64,000 nucleotides of DNA from NCBI GenBank assembly GCA_028554755.1, contig JAPTOF010000016.1, forward strand, positions 11,754,001 through 11,818,000. Reading direction: 5' to 3'. Position numbers and translations under genes: made by a program. Each line of letters starts with the position of its first letter. Position 1 is the first letter of the stretch. Of the stretch, positions 11,442 through 22,900 are shown piece after piece. This DNA comes from Cordia subcordata. Its lineage: Eukaryota; Streptophyta; Magnoliopsida; Boraginales; Cordiaceae. The notes below the pieces were generated by a model. It searched no databases. It was given only the letters and a program-made list of their open reading frames with translations, and was not told where the DNA came from.

Positions 11442-12490
11442 CATCTTCTCGAAAGAATGATGTCTTACGCTAGGATATACTTCTCGACCCTTGCCATCAT
11501 GTCAATCAGGGAAGTAATGTTTTTTTAGTTAGGGTGCTGGACAACTTGTCATCTTATACACTGTGGATGAAAGCTTCTATGGTGATAGAGTTCACCAAAT
11601 CGAGCACCCTTAAAGTAGTTTCATTAAACCTCTTAGCAAACTCTTGAAGGGTTTCCCCTTTCTTCTGCCTTATGCTAACAATCGAGAGGCTATTTTTTTG
11701 CTGGCAAACCTATTCATGAAAGCCGTGGCTAGCTATTGGAAAGAAAAGATTGAATGCCTTGGCAACTCATCATACCAAGATCGGGCAATTCCTAACAGTG
11801 TAGTTGCAAAGCCTTATACCTTGTTGCATCCATTGCATTATGGAACAATATTTTGTGGTTTAAGATCAATATGTGATCTAGCGAGTCTCCAGAACTATTA
11901 TAATATGGAAGCTTGGGGGTCACGAAGACCCTCAGGACAGGTTCCTTGATGATTTCTTCGAATAGTGGGCTACTGGAAAATTCTTGCATATTTATGGTTT
12001 GGATAAGGGTACGTCTCGAAATGATTTTTGTGTCAGCGCTTGCTGTGGTTGGGGCCCTCGTTGACATATCTCCTTAGTATAATGACTCATCAGGCTCCTC
12101 TACATACTGATTTAGATTTGGTTGGTGAGTTGGGGTTGATGTTTCATGGAGTGGCTAGTAAGGTGGATTTTGGAAGGTAAAACCGGTGGGTTAGGTGATA
12201 GTCATTGCGTGTTGAAGATTTCGTTCATCATGTTTTGAATATTAGCAAACATGTTTACTATAGTCACAAGCTGAGGTTCCGAGCACATTGGTGGTAGCTG
12301 TGGTGGTGGTGGTCTTGAAGTAAATGGTACGAAAGTGAAAGATTCATGATTAGGTAGCTTGAAGAGGTGGATTTAGGTGGTTTGACTCCTTATACGTACC
12401 GATGGGCATGCCGGTGGTGGTTGCTCACTGCCAACATCCCCATTCTCTCCTTCATCTTTTAATTCCATATTTACTCCTATTATTGTTTAA
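10868..12490 (-). pseudogene. Gypsy-1 gag
   Basis: At 12067-11792 the minus strand reads NMQEFSSSPLFEEIIKEPV, then KLPYYNSSGDSLDHI, the conserved start of the Tat/Gypsy retrotransposon-gag domain (usually FSxxIxxxPLPxxFKxPxLxxYDGxxDPxDHI). Downstream, NRFASKKIASRL and FKSLLRG (11690-11630) continue the capsid-like part. Upstream, NIQNMMNEIFNTQ (about 12230) looks N-terminal. A CT-repeat expansion (11365-11440) lies in the middle of the gag-to-protease segment. Frame broken many times. Confidence 0.65.
11365..11440 (+). repeat. (CT)n microsatellite in Gypsy-1 gag
   Basis: About 76 bp of nearly pure CT with a few interruptions (CCC, TTT). It creates a meaningless Ser-Leu ORF on the plus strand and an Arg-Glu stretch in the gag frame on the minus strand. 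Confidence 0.9.
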
Positions 12491-12556
12491 CTCCTTGTAC
12501 ATGCCATGCATTTCGCAATGGGGTTCACTTTGGTTCCCATGGACAGCGCTAATCTA

Positions 12557-13545
12557 ATCCTACATAAACCAGATAAAACTTTTGGATCCAAAATCCGGCA
12601 ATGCTATCTGTGAACAAAGAAAAGCTAGACATTCGTGTGGTGCCGGCCAAAGGCACTCCAATACCTAAGTCAGTAAGGGTGATGAATGATTATAGAAGAG
12701 AAAGGCTATATCTGGAAAAAGTGGCTTACCCTATGTGGAGTGTGAGTAGCCTATTTATAAGATTCGCCCTGGGACACACGTGTAGGGACATATGTCTTCG
12801 AGTAGAATAAATTAAACCTCAGGTAGTGGCTGACTTTATTACATCAGGGCTACTGGGCCCTAGTGGACCACAAAGCCTTGGGAGGTGCTTGAGGGTACGT
12901 GACCTGAGGCCTTCATAGAACATTGTATGGATAAATCTGATGAAATAGCGACCCGACGGTTAAAAGGTGACCTGATTCCTTATCAATTGTTATTGTTGTC
13001 ATTGTCATTATTGTTGTTGTTGTTGTTGTTGTTGTTGCCGATGTTTAAGAGGTGACCTGATTCTTTATCAATTGTTATTGTTGTTATTGTTGTTGTTGTT
13101 GTTATTGTTGTTGTTATTATAATCGTTATTATCATTATGATTATTATTATTGTTGTTGTTGTTGTTGTTGTTATGATCATCATCATCATCATCATCTTTG
13201 TCGGGGAGAGATTGGTGCTTCTTGAGGTATGCCCTCTCCGTAAGTTGTATATTTATGTCTTTTTCATTCAGTGCTCGCACAGTGTCAGAAAATCTTTGTC
13301 TTTGATCTCTCTTCGTAACGCAATAAAGAAGTTTAACAGTTTCTCTCGACATCTATCTTTTAAAGTCATTGGTCTGATATCTAATTGTAAGGGGGTTTGG
13401 GACTAGTAAAACCACATGTCACCTCGCAGGATTCGTCATACCTTGCCTACCTGTTTTCAACCAGCCCATTTGTACCCAGCTACAATCTATTCCCTTAAGA
13501 CCAAGGGCCCTTAAGTTCCATTGCTGGAGTGATGGGCACATGCTT
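12557..13545 (-). repeat. probable 5' LTR of Gypsy 1
   Basis: On the minus strand the leader GCGCTGTCCATGGGAACC (about 12555-12538) resembles the conserved 'TTTGGTGCC...GGGAAC' start just inside Tat-type LTRs, so the LTR should end near 12557. The segment upstream is non-coding, as expected for an LTR. It contains the GTT repeat. The outer end is a guess, since the partner LTR is not in the window. Confidence 0.35.
13005..13192 (+). repeat. (GTT/ATT/ATC)n microsatellite
   Basis: Trinucleotide array, mostly GTT with GTTATT and ATC blocks, in two runs: 13005-13036 and about 13073-13192. A 27-bp phrase, 'ggtgacctgattc.ttatcaattgtta', occurs before each run (12966 and 13052), so the unit phrase-plus-array was probably duplicated. 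The long Asn/Val/Ile ORFs here are artefacts. Confidence 0.85.
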
Positions 13546-13861
13546 CTTAGTACTAATTCGTATGGAATTAACACGACCTTGTGATCAAATTCTTGGTGAG
13601 AATCATCAACTTTATAATGTTTTAATAACGGCTCATGCTTTTTAATTATCTTTTTTATGGTTATGCCGGCTATGATAGGTGGATCTCATAATTGTTCTAT
13701 TCTGATTCTGATAGGTATTCTTGACATGGCATTTCCACAAATAAATAATGTTTCATTTTGGTTGTATTGTTGTTGTTGTTGTTGTTAAGGTAAAACCATA
13801 TCACTAATCTTTTAAAATTAGTTTATTTGGATTTTATCTTATAAGTTGTGTTTTTAAATAG
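13546..13861. other. spacer upstream of PIF/Harbinger remnant
   Basis: No gene seen. The end, TTTTTAAATAG at 13851-13861, looks like a splice acceptor for the transposase exon that follows. A short (GTT)n run lies at 13766-13788. Confidence 0.4.
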
Positions 13862-14725
13862 GACTATATTAGATGTATTGATGGCACATGTATTGCAGCA
13901 CGTATTCCCGACACGACCAATTGTGTTATAAAGGAAGAAAAGGATATTCTACATTCAATGTTATAGCCATACATGACTTTGATATGTGTTTTACATTTGT
14001 GTCAGCGGGATAGGAAGGCTCAATAAATGATACTCGTATTTTTCTTCATGCAATTCAAACAATAGAAATAAAGTTTCCTAAACCACCTGAAGGTGTGTTT
14101 TCATACAATTCAATTTACTATTTTATATATATACACACATATACATATACATATAAATATACATATCTATATACACATACACATATACATATACATATAT
14201 ATATATGTATGTATATGTCATTTTGTTAATCTCTTTTTTTCTTTTCAAATTTAATTAGATAAGTATTATTTGGTCGATAAAAGATACCCAGATAGAAAAG
14301 GTTATTTAGTACCATATTCAAAGGTAAGGTACCATCAATCACAGTTTCAAAACAAGGCTCCACAAAACGCTAAAGAAGCATTCAATCGCGCCCACTTATC
14401 TCTCTGAAGTCGTTTCGAGAGATCGTTTGGAGTTTTGAAGCAAAGGTGGAGGATACTGAATAAAATGCAGCAATTTAGTATTGATACACAAATCAGGATT
14501 ATAGTGGCCACTTTCACATTGCATAATTGCATCCGAATCCACTCACTAACCGATCTAGTTTTTCAAGTATTTGAGCAATATCCTCATTATATACCTGTTG
14601 ATGAGCTCTCGACCACTACTTCAACAACTGCAGAAAATGTGACAAGAAGATCTGAAATAAAAGATATTCGTGATATATTGCTAGTTTTTTGTGGCTTCCT
14701 TGATGACACAATTAATTTAGTTTAG
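13862..14725 (+). pseudogene. PIF/Harbinger transposase, C-terminal two exons, stop-disrupted
   Basis: Exon A (13862-14092) opens with the first catalytic Asp in CIDGTCIAARIPD, then KGRKGYSTFNV and IHDFDMCFTFVSAG. A TAG replaces the conserved Trp of GWEGS. Then SINDTRIFLHAI carries the second catalytic Asp. GTGTGT at 14093 and TTTAATTAG at 14258 bound a 166-bp intron. Exon B (14259-14725) continues in phase: YYLVDKRYPDRKGYLVPY, then NAKEAFNRAHLSL with the third acidic residue. A TGA replaces the Arg of SLR, then SRFERSFGVLKQRWRIL, and a normal C-terminus ends at TAG 14723-14725. The DDE triad, order and splice site match plant Harbinger DDE_Tnp_4 proteins. The N-terminal exons were not found. 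Only two nonsense changes and one short frame problem are visible, so this fossil is fairly young. Confidence 0.88.
14128..14215 (+). repeat. TA/CATA microsatellite in the Harbinger intron
   Basis: Run of TATATA, CACATA and CATATA units lying wholly within the 14093-14258 intron. Confidence 0.85.
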
Positions 14726-15206
14726 GATGATTTCAATGTCAACAACGTTATTTTGTTACAACACGTTATATTTATTTATGATTTATGCAACAAAAATGAA
14801 TTTTCTATTAATAAAATTTTATTTGTGATGAATTATTTATTTAGTTATTAATGAATATTTTTGGCAAAAGGGAAAGAAAAACTTCAAATCTACAAAGAGA
14901 GCTATTTTTTCTAATAGTATTTATTTAAATAGTTTATTAAAAAATCAATTTTACGAATGGTTTAATAATAACTTAATAATAATAACTAATGACATTAATC
15001 AATAGATATGTTGATATCCTTTTATGTCATTTTGCATTTATTAGGTAAACCAATAGCTAATTTTATCGAACACATCTAAATCAATCGGCTAATAAAACAG
15101 CTATCCGTCAATTGTTAAAATCAAATAGCTATGCGCTACCTAAACAGCTATCTACTACTCAAACAGCTATCCGTTATCTACTCTACTAATTGCACCGAAC
15201 AAGGCC
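14726..15206 (+). mobile_element. 3' non-coding end of the PIF/Harbinger element
   Basis: AT-rich 3' region. From about 15050 the motif 'acagctatccgt' or a variant repeats (15105, 15150, 15170), typical of Harbinger subterminal DNA. The region ends in AATTGCACCGAACAAGGCC (15188-15206), which reads GGCCTTGTTCGGTGCAATT on the minus strand, a characteristic Harbinger terminal repeat. TAA follows at 15207-15209, the expected 3-bp target duplication. No matching left terminus was found in the 13.4-13.9 kb region. Confidence 0.55.
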
Positions 15207-15209
15207 TAA

Positions 15210-16109
15210 ATAGTTCAAACTTTGAAACATTACATGTTTAAGGATTTTGTTCCTAATTTAGGTTGTTTAAGAGAATCGCTGAATCATAGGAGTACACGGA
15301 TAGTAGAAAAGTGCTAAGCTATCTTCCACACTAGGAACCAACGCGGTCATCACGAGCCCTCTCTTTGCCATTGGCCCAGATCAAATTAGAGCTCAAACCT
15401 ATTCTTGTCATTAGAGGCAAAACTAGGAATTTACTATCGAGGGGCCGAGAATTATTTGAGTATTTCAATAAAAACTATTATCGAGAGAGTGTTCAGTAAA
15501 ATAACTAGTCTTCTTCTCTTCTAATGTGAGAGAAAGAAAAATAAATATTTAATGATAATCAAAAGAACAAAAGTTTAGTGATATTAGATATATTTAACAT
15601 AAACAAGAGTGAAAAATACTATTAAGCAAAATAATATAAGATTATCTAAAGGAAATTTTAATGATTCAGTTGATGAAATTAAGTTTTTCTCTCTTTTATT
15701 AAATTGTCTAGCCAAAAATAATAATAATAAATTACATATAAAAATACTCCCTAAATAAATAAATAAATTTTCTATGGAATATCTCCTTTAATTTATGAAC
15801 TTTCTTAAATTTATCTTGCAAGAAAAACTCTAAATACCTTACCAACAAAATAAATAAATTAAGTATTATTGAAATGTATCCGTTAAAATTACTTATTTAT
15901 TTACAAAAATTTGATCATTAAAATATCATCTATATAAAAAAAAATGTATACTACAAAATACTACGAGGAGAACTTAAGAAAACGAAAAGGAGAGGAAAAA
16001 CCTGATAGGCGCAAAAAGAAGAATTTTTAAAAATTTTATAGACTCAATATATGTTTTGTTTGAAGCTTGCCTCCACTAGATTTCGCCCCTATTTGTCAAA
16101 ATAGGTTTA
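15210..16109. other. AT-rich intergenic DNA
   Basis: No gene, RNA or clear element seen. Poly-A/T and ATAA tracts are frequent (15710-15960). Confidence 0.4.
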
Positions 16110-16450
16110 GGGTTTATTTTCTTGTGGTCTTATACGTTTGTCGCTTTTATCAATTTAATCCCTTATTTTCATAAGTGAAACTTTTTTTATCCTTTATTTA
16201 TCAAAACTATGTCACTGTTAATCCTTGCAAGAATTTCAGTTAATAAACAAATGGAAAAATCAATTTACTAGCTTGTCATTAAGCAGTCAGTGACAATCAT
16301 GTGACTTTATTTGTTTTTAATAAAATCTAGTGTTAGGACTAACAGTGACATAATTTTAAAAAATAAAGAACAAAAATGTGTCATTTATGGAGTAAACGAT
16401 TAAATTGACAAAAATAGTAAAAATATGAGACCAACCAGAAAATAAACTCC
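16110..16450. mobile_element. fold-back MITE
   Basis: The left arm (from GGGTTTATTTTC at 16110 to about 16225) and the right arm (about 16340 to GAAAATAAACTCC at 16450) are imperfect inverted repeats of roughly 115 bp each. The shared blocks include ATCAATTTAAT, CTTTATTT and TATGTCACTGTTA. The ends GGGTTTATTTTC and GGAGTTTATTTTC (reverse complement of the right) pair well. There is no ORF. Long inverted arms with a short loop identify a non-autonomous DNA element; the superfamily is not clear. Confidence 0.6.
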
Positions 16451-16727
16451 AGCTATTATTATGGTTAATAATACGGAGAGTCCTTTATCTTTGCCGTATT
16501 TGTCAACTAACTCATTTACCTTTTGAATATTATATCTAATTCATGGCCGACATACTGCTATTACCGTTAGCCCTTAATACAAAATTTGTCAAGAAACAAA
16601 TGAAACTATATTATGCATTTAATTGGTCACAATTTGTCAAATCTCATTCCTTTACGGTAAAATCGTCCCTAGTCATGTATTATAATTTCTCAAATTGTAT
16701 ATTTTCGTCTATTCTTGCTCCCTCGCA

Positions 16728-16914
16728 ATCTTGCTACAACAATTAGCTCTTTCCGTATAAATATTTCTGTATAAACCTTATAAAGATTTTTTTTTTAATT
16801 TTTTTCTAATTGGTAGAGAAGTGATCTTGCTACAACAATTAGCTCTTTCCGTATAAATATTTCTGTATAAACCTTATAACGAATTTTTTTTTTTTTCTAA
16901 TTGGTAGAGAAGTG
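16728..16914 (+). repeat. tandem duplication, unit about 96 bp
   Basis: Two direct copies, 16728-16823 and 16824-16914, each starting ATCTTGCTACAAC and ending TTGGTAGAGAAGTGA. They differ by small changes in the poly-T tract, so this is a recent duplication. Confidence 0.85.
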
Positions 16915-17289
16915 ACAAATGAATGGAAGGTAGGATAATCATTTTCCAGACTATTTCAGTAGAAAAAATTTGGATAGAAATGATTATGATGCGAAATGGT
17001 TTGGTGGTTGTGGTTGTTGTTCCTCTGGCAATGACACATGATTCTAATAGGGACCCTCATCTAGGTAAATAGCAAGTGTTTACCAGAAGAATCTTGGTTT
17101 AAATCAGCCAAAATTGATTTGTGCATGAGCGTGCTTTATTGTAAAAACAGTCCAAGTTGGACCGGCCAATTTAAGTTGGACCGCCAAAAGAAACGAAAAA
17201 TTTAGATGTTGTCGCGACATATGTGATTTGTAGATTCTCTATACCTGGAACTATGTTCGAGTACTTTATACTATTTTGGTTGTTGGTGT

Positions 17290-17753
17290 TAGGGATGGCA
17301 ATAATACTTCATTCTTATTTCGCTCTGTAAGAGTACCGCAAAGGTAAAGGCAGAGTTTTTGGATAAAGGCCTTGAGGCAGGATTTTCTTCCCCTACCCAA
17401 TGCAAAGGTGGGGTGGGGTGAGATAGGGGTTTATCCACCCCGTTCCACTCACCCCCACTATATAGGTATATTTATTACTGTTAATATGTTTTTCTATATT
17501 TTTAATATAAATATTTATATTGTTCTGCATATATTTATAATATATTTTTATTAATAGGGGGCAGATTGAGGTTTTTTTTTTCATCCAACAAGGTCTGGGC
17601 TGGGTTTTTTTTCATCTAACATGAGGTGGGGATGATAGTAGAAATTTACTCGGATACCAGGTATATGGTAAAAATAAGGACATGAGTTTTATTAATAAGT
17701 GAAGAGTAGGGGTAACCACACCCCACTCCTGCCCTACTACATTGTTATCTCTA
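17290..17753. mobile_element. possible MITE with TAGGGATGGCAAT-type ends
   Basis: The left end TAGGGATGGCAAT (17290) pairs with ATTGTTATCTCTA (17741-17753) as an imperfect inverted repeat, 10 of 13 positions. The G-rich blocks just inside (GGTGGGGTGGGGTG at 17407; CACCCCACTCCTGCC at 17718) match the pattern of a common plant element family that begins GGGATGGCAA. No convincing flanking duplication was found. Confidence 0.4.
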
Positions 17754-18277
17754 ACCGGAGCTGTGATCGATTGTTGGATGATTATCGATTGATTGTGTGA
17801 CGGCCAACAGTTGCTTGTTGGATAAGACGGCATAGCCGAGCACGGCATGGTCAAGGGAAGCGTTGATCAAATATCGTATGGTTAAGTATGGCTTAGCGAA
17901 TGCGGCAAGATCTAACTGCCCTAGAAATGTGGAAATAAGACTTGCACAGTATGCATCAAAAAGTGTGAACCTTGCTCTTTAGTTTTAGAATACAAAAGTA
18001 TCAAAAGAAATTAGAAAGTACGCTACCAATATATATATCGTTATTACAGGAGGATTTGAGTAGCTATGACTCGTGGTTATGCTTTTGCCCCTGTGCTGAA
18101 TGAGCATGCCACTCCAACTAAAGTGTTGGATTAACACCCAGACGAAGTTTCGGGTTATTAAGATTGAACTGATTGAATGAGCACGATAACAATATCTTTC
18201 AGTTTTGGAATATCATCATTGATTACCTCAAAGGAGCCACGATAACAATTTTCTTCGAACAACTATGCTACACTAAG

Positions 18278-18462
18278 GGCCTCTTTGGAATGGTTTTTTT
18301 TTTTTTTTCCTTTTAAAAAGTATATTTTTTTGCAATAACTATTTAGTTTAACTTTCAAAACAGTTTTTTCAAGAAAGACAGAATTCTTGAGTTCTCAAAA
18401 AGTACTTTTTCAAAGTTGTTAAAAAAAAAATATTTTTAAAAGAAATTAATCCAAACAAGCCC
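18278..18462. mobile_element. Tourist-like (PIF/Harbinger) MITE, copy 1
   Basis: 185 bp from GGGCCTCTTTGGA to TCCAAACAAGCCC, an inverted-repeat pair, flanked by TAA on both sides (18275-18277 and 18463-18465). TAA/TTA 3-bp duplications define PIF/Harbinger-type MITEs. The interior is a poly-A/T-rich near-palindrome. It belongs to the same family as the element at 24122-24352. Confidence 0.8.
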
Positions 18463-18465
18463 TAA

Positions 18466-19929
18466 GCTACCATCTAAAGTTAGACTAAAACTATCGAGAT
18501 CTAAGTTAAGAAATTAAAGAAATGTAAGAGAGATTCTTTGGTGCTTCAGACAGTGTTTATAGCCACCCAAATATCTTTGTAAATCATGTAAAGGACATCT
18601 CCTCTTAATCTTTTCAATTTGGTGAGGTCCCTTGATAACTGTTATCCAAAATTGTTCAGAAGCATGTTGAACTGTTGTAGAATTTTCAAAATTTGGGAAT
18701 AACTTCCGAACCTGCACTCCTATTTACATTAAAACCCAAATTTTACTTTTTGTTTTCTCGTCTTCAATTACCCCACGTCCACTCCACAAAATCAATTTGG
18801 TTGCAAAATTTGGGTGTAAACAAGAAGGAAACGAGATAGATACTTCTTCGGGTGAAATCATAGCAAAATAAAGAATAAGACAATCAGCATGGCCAAAGCC
18901 ATTTTTCCCAGCGGTCAACGTCATCCTTTCTCGTCAAGTTTCTAAATTTTGAAATTTCCCCGTAAACTTTCAATTTTATCCATATTTTCTTATAAAACAA
19001 ACTTTATCGAGGAAATCCTAAAAGGTAAATTTGTTATTTAACTTTTAAGGAAAGAAAAAAATAATAATAAAACTGTTCAATAAATGAGTTCATAACCAAT
19101 CACAAAGAAAAATTTTTAAAATGAAAAAGAAAAAACGAGAAATTTATGGAATAAAGTTTGCGTGACACACAATGTTAGAGAAAAGAAAATGAAACTCACT
19201 TTCAAATATCTTTTTCTAATGCACACATTTCAAATTGAATCGATTTTCATTAAACAGAATGCATAACTTTTTTGCAATGAGCTAAATTTTTAAACATGAA
19301 AAGGATTAAAAGATAATGCAATGTACAAAATTTGCATTATGCATGAAATTAGAGAAACAATTTAACTTAGATTCTTTACGCATATATATATAGATATCAA
19401 ATTGAATTTTATCCTTCTTATTTCTAGCCATATGAGCTAATATTTTGAAAACATAAAACAAAAAAGAAAATTAAAGATAATGAGATAATTAAATAGCTCA
19501 ATAAACAAAATAAAAGGATAAAAATGACCTTCAATGTTAAGGCATTGTTTGGCACTGTTTTGCATAGGAAGCATCAACGGTATCAGAATGACATTTTCAT
19601 CATCATAACTCAATGGATACTAACTACTTATCCACTAGAATTTTCAGTGACATCAATGGACCACTGGAGGAAAATTCTTGACCAAGGTCATGAAATATGC
19701 CGTTTAGAACTCATTTGGACCTTACAAAAGGAAAAACAACAGTCCAAATAGAATGTATTCTGTTCTTTAGAAACTACATTTGGTAGCAGATATTTCCACA
19801 AATCTGCTGCACAAGAATAAATACTCGAGGCTGATCACAGTTGAACAGAATCTGTAATCTTTTAACTCATCAGAAACAAGGAAATCAAGAAAACAGATAA
19901 CCATAATCAACAGATATATTAATGAATTT
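18466..19929. other. 3' flank of the PsbP-domain gene; no other gene seen
   Basis: Non-coding. It contains AT-rich DNA and, at 19543-19560, the phrase GGCATTGTTTGGCACTG, which looks like one end of another MITE with no partner end found nearby. Sequence directly below 19930 should be the 3' UTR of the gene, but no clear polyadenylation motif was found. Confidence 0.4.
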
Positions 19930-22900
19930 TCACCAAAATCTCCAGGGATCTTTGTATGGTGGAACATAGTTCTCTGTAGCAGGGAGAAGACGGAAAGAAG
20001 CCACCGTCTTTTCCAACAAAGGTCCCATCTGCAGTAGAAATTTCAAATTCTCATCAAACTTCATTCCTTTCCTCTTAATTTGTCTTACGGACATGTTTTG
20101 TAAGACGACCAAAGAATGACTGAAAAGTGCACACTTAGGCAGTGCCTGTTTATTGACCATTAAAGAGTTTTATACATCAGAAATTTACAAGCTGTATGAC
20201 TCGTGTGAGATATATTATGTACACAATCCATATTTTGGAAAATGTTGCAGATGTTTAAACTTACAAAGTAGGGTAAAGTGTTTCACTATCTTAGATTTCA
20301 ACTGAAGTGTTTTAGTTTAGCCATGCACACATCTTACTGAAAAATACACTGAGACTTGTGGCAAATGAAGGATACTGTCCCTCATTTCAACCACTTTTAA
20401 GAAATATAAATGAATCATTAACAGTTTAACTCAGAATCGGAATGAGCATCATTTAGAATGGCCAAGGTAGAAACAACGATTGAAAAGAAGGCCAATAGAA
20501 TTATGGAGACAGTAATTTTAAGTGTCCTAACAGGCTATAAAATCATTGTATCTCAAATTTCTCATGAGCAACTGGTCTATGTACAGAAAAGCATGCACCA
20601 AATAGAATATCACTTCTCAAAGTTACAGAAAAGTCTAGCAGCGACCATATTGCAGCATTTGAAAGCATGCAATGACTTGTTTGTAATCTATGAAAAGGAA
20701 AAAGGAAAATTTTATCGTAAGTACATGTGCATCCACCACCTCTTTTGCATACTTTTTACATTTTCAGAAGTTGTTTGATTTTTGATGACTCAAGCAAATA
20801 TAGAGCACCAATGAGAATGAGATGAATGACCTAGTTTGCTCACACCTTTCTGTCTGCTTTCTGAATTCTTTTCTAGTTTTGAATTCATTTTATTTATTTA
20901 TTCATTAGATAGATTCTTCTAGGAAACATGGAAAGGGAAAATGAAACTAATCTCATATAAACTGAGAAGTTGACTTGCTTCTGTTATAGGCTTACCAACA
21001 TTGTCGCTGAAGTTACATAGTCCAATGTAGATGTCACAAAGATTTCAGCTGAATTACATATTGAGGAAGGTGTTAAAAGTCATAGTCTCCACTGCAGGAC
21101 ACATGTCTGAGCAGGCAAGTTTTGTTCACTATCAGGTCTTTTGCATCTAAAGAAATTGAGGTTTGACCCTTAACTTATATTAAGCCCTGACAGAGTGATT
21201 AAAGGAAATCACTGCAAGGGAACTTATGATTTGACATGCGCTTAAGTTCAATGTTTTCAGGCTTAGTTTGATAGACTCAACAGTTAGTTTTCCTATTATT
21301 CATCATTTTCCTTCTTGAGTTTTTGAAGTATGGACATATGGTTAATGACTCAATTAATATGGTTTACTTAATTATATAAGGAAAAAGATACTACCATACA
21401 AATTGCGGTCTAATTATTATAATGTCATGCGCATACCTTGAGGTTAGCCCCTCAGATTTACTGTTAATCACTACCCTACTAAAGACAATTGTTAGGAGTG
21501 GCACTTGTATACCTGACCCACAAGATTTTCCTCAGATATTTTGTGATAATTTAACAAACTATATGAACAATTTCTTCATATTTCATAATAAACAGGAGGA
21601 TGTCACGTGGAGAACTAGTGAAGCTCATTGGCTGAACCAAAGCTCCTAAAACTACACGGCATATAATTTGCTAAATCAGGGAAGAGCAACAGCAGTGGAA
21701 CGACTTCATCTTGAAATACACACTTGCAAGGTACTCAATACTTTCTGACTCAGGTTTGAGGTCCAAACCTGAATGGTTATTATTAAACAAGGTTAGACAC
21801 TGGGTAATCGTATATTTGGACATTATTTTGATTGTAACATGTACCGTTATGGATATTGCACCCTCTCTATCAAGCAGCTTAGGTTAAATAATCCTTCTTC
21901 TGAACATAATCTACATATGTAATTTTACAATGCATAAGACTTAATACAGTGTGTGTGCCTGTATCACAGGTTAATTACGTAAAGCTCTTATCTTATTATG
22001 ACTTTCATAATCTACATATCAAGTACTGTCTGTATAAATGCATAAAAGCTTGAACATTGTTACTACCCACCTCACACTTCCCTAAAGTAGAAATATCAAT
22101 AACAAGTGGTACAAGAAGCAAAATCAACAAGGACCAAATTAATGTGCTTCTCAAACTTTTATCATGTTTGATGAATAATGTCCTTATTTGGCCTGGTAAG
22201 TATACAAATATGGATCATTTAAAATTTTTAGTTACATAAGTGCATAGCTGCATTGATTCAAAGAGTTGTCTAACATTATTAAAAAGCTGATAGGAGGTAC
22301 GGTCCTATGCCCTCCTTCAGTCATCAACTCTAGGGGAGAAGTCCGTCCCCTTTTGCCAAACAAAAAAGAATAAATAACTAGATAGATAAATAAATAAAAG
22401 CCTAAACTCTACACCCACTTTTCCCAATTAAATATGCAAAAATTTATTTTCCAAAATAATGTGTACTTCTCAAAAGAGAAAGTTGTATCTCTTCAGATGT
22501 TACAGTAAGACTATCATTTCTTGGACCACCAATTAACTCCATAACAGAAGTAACTCATGGTCCCATGTAAGACCCATTTTTCTTTGACCTTATTGATTTT
22601 CTCGACACCGATACATGTGCCTATTGATCATTTGGGAACACAATTTGGGATCAGGGAGTAATTGTGGTTATTCTTTTCTTAATATATGCTCTTCTAGAGT
22701 CTAATAACTGCAATTTCTCAATCACGAAGGTCTGATGCACATCAAATACTGCTAGGCTTGTTCATTCTTTGTCTTGTAAAACCTATTATCACTAACCTTT
22801 AAGGATATCAATAAATAGTTGTTTAAGGCTTTGAAAACCTAGAAAAGGTTTGACAGGATGAATCCACTCAACTTCCATCCTCATCTTCTGCATATCTCTC

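Larger units (their letters stand above)
4020..13545 (-). mobile_element. Ty3/Gypsy (Tat-type) retrotransposon 1, minus strand, decayed
   Basis: In minus-strand order: probable 5' LTR (about 13545-12557), leader, gag (about 12480-10870), protease (10867-10430), RT (about 10250-9450), RNase H (about 9250-7000), integrase (about 6450-5285), then an antisense ORF (4020-4880). Gene order PR-RT-RH-INT with integrase last defines Ty3/Gypsy. The second RNase H segment (ADFIVECT region) and the antisense ORF suggest the Tat group. The 3' LTR is not in the window; it would lie beyond the hAT insertion. The right boundary is uncertain because no TG...CA end could be fixed. Confidence 0.75.

Noticed and set aside
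11167..11528. Ser-Leu repeat ORFs on the plus strand
   Set aside because: Translation of a CT microsatellite inside the Gypsy-1 gag, on the wrong strand.
12983..13406. Long Asn-, Thr/Ile- and Val-rich ORFs on both strands
   Set aside because: They are translations of the GTT/ATT/ATC microsatellite, not genes.
17372..17854. Short ORFs in the 17.4-17.9 kb region
   Set aside because: They fall in a MITE-like GC-block repeat with no protein-like composition.
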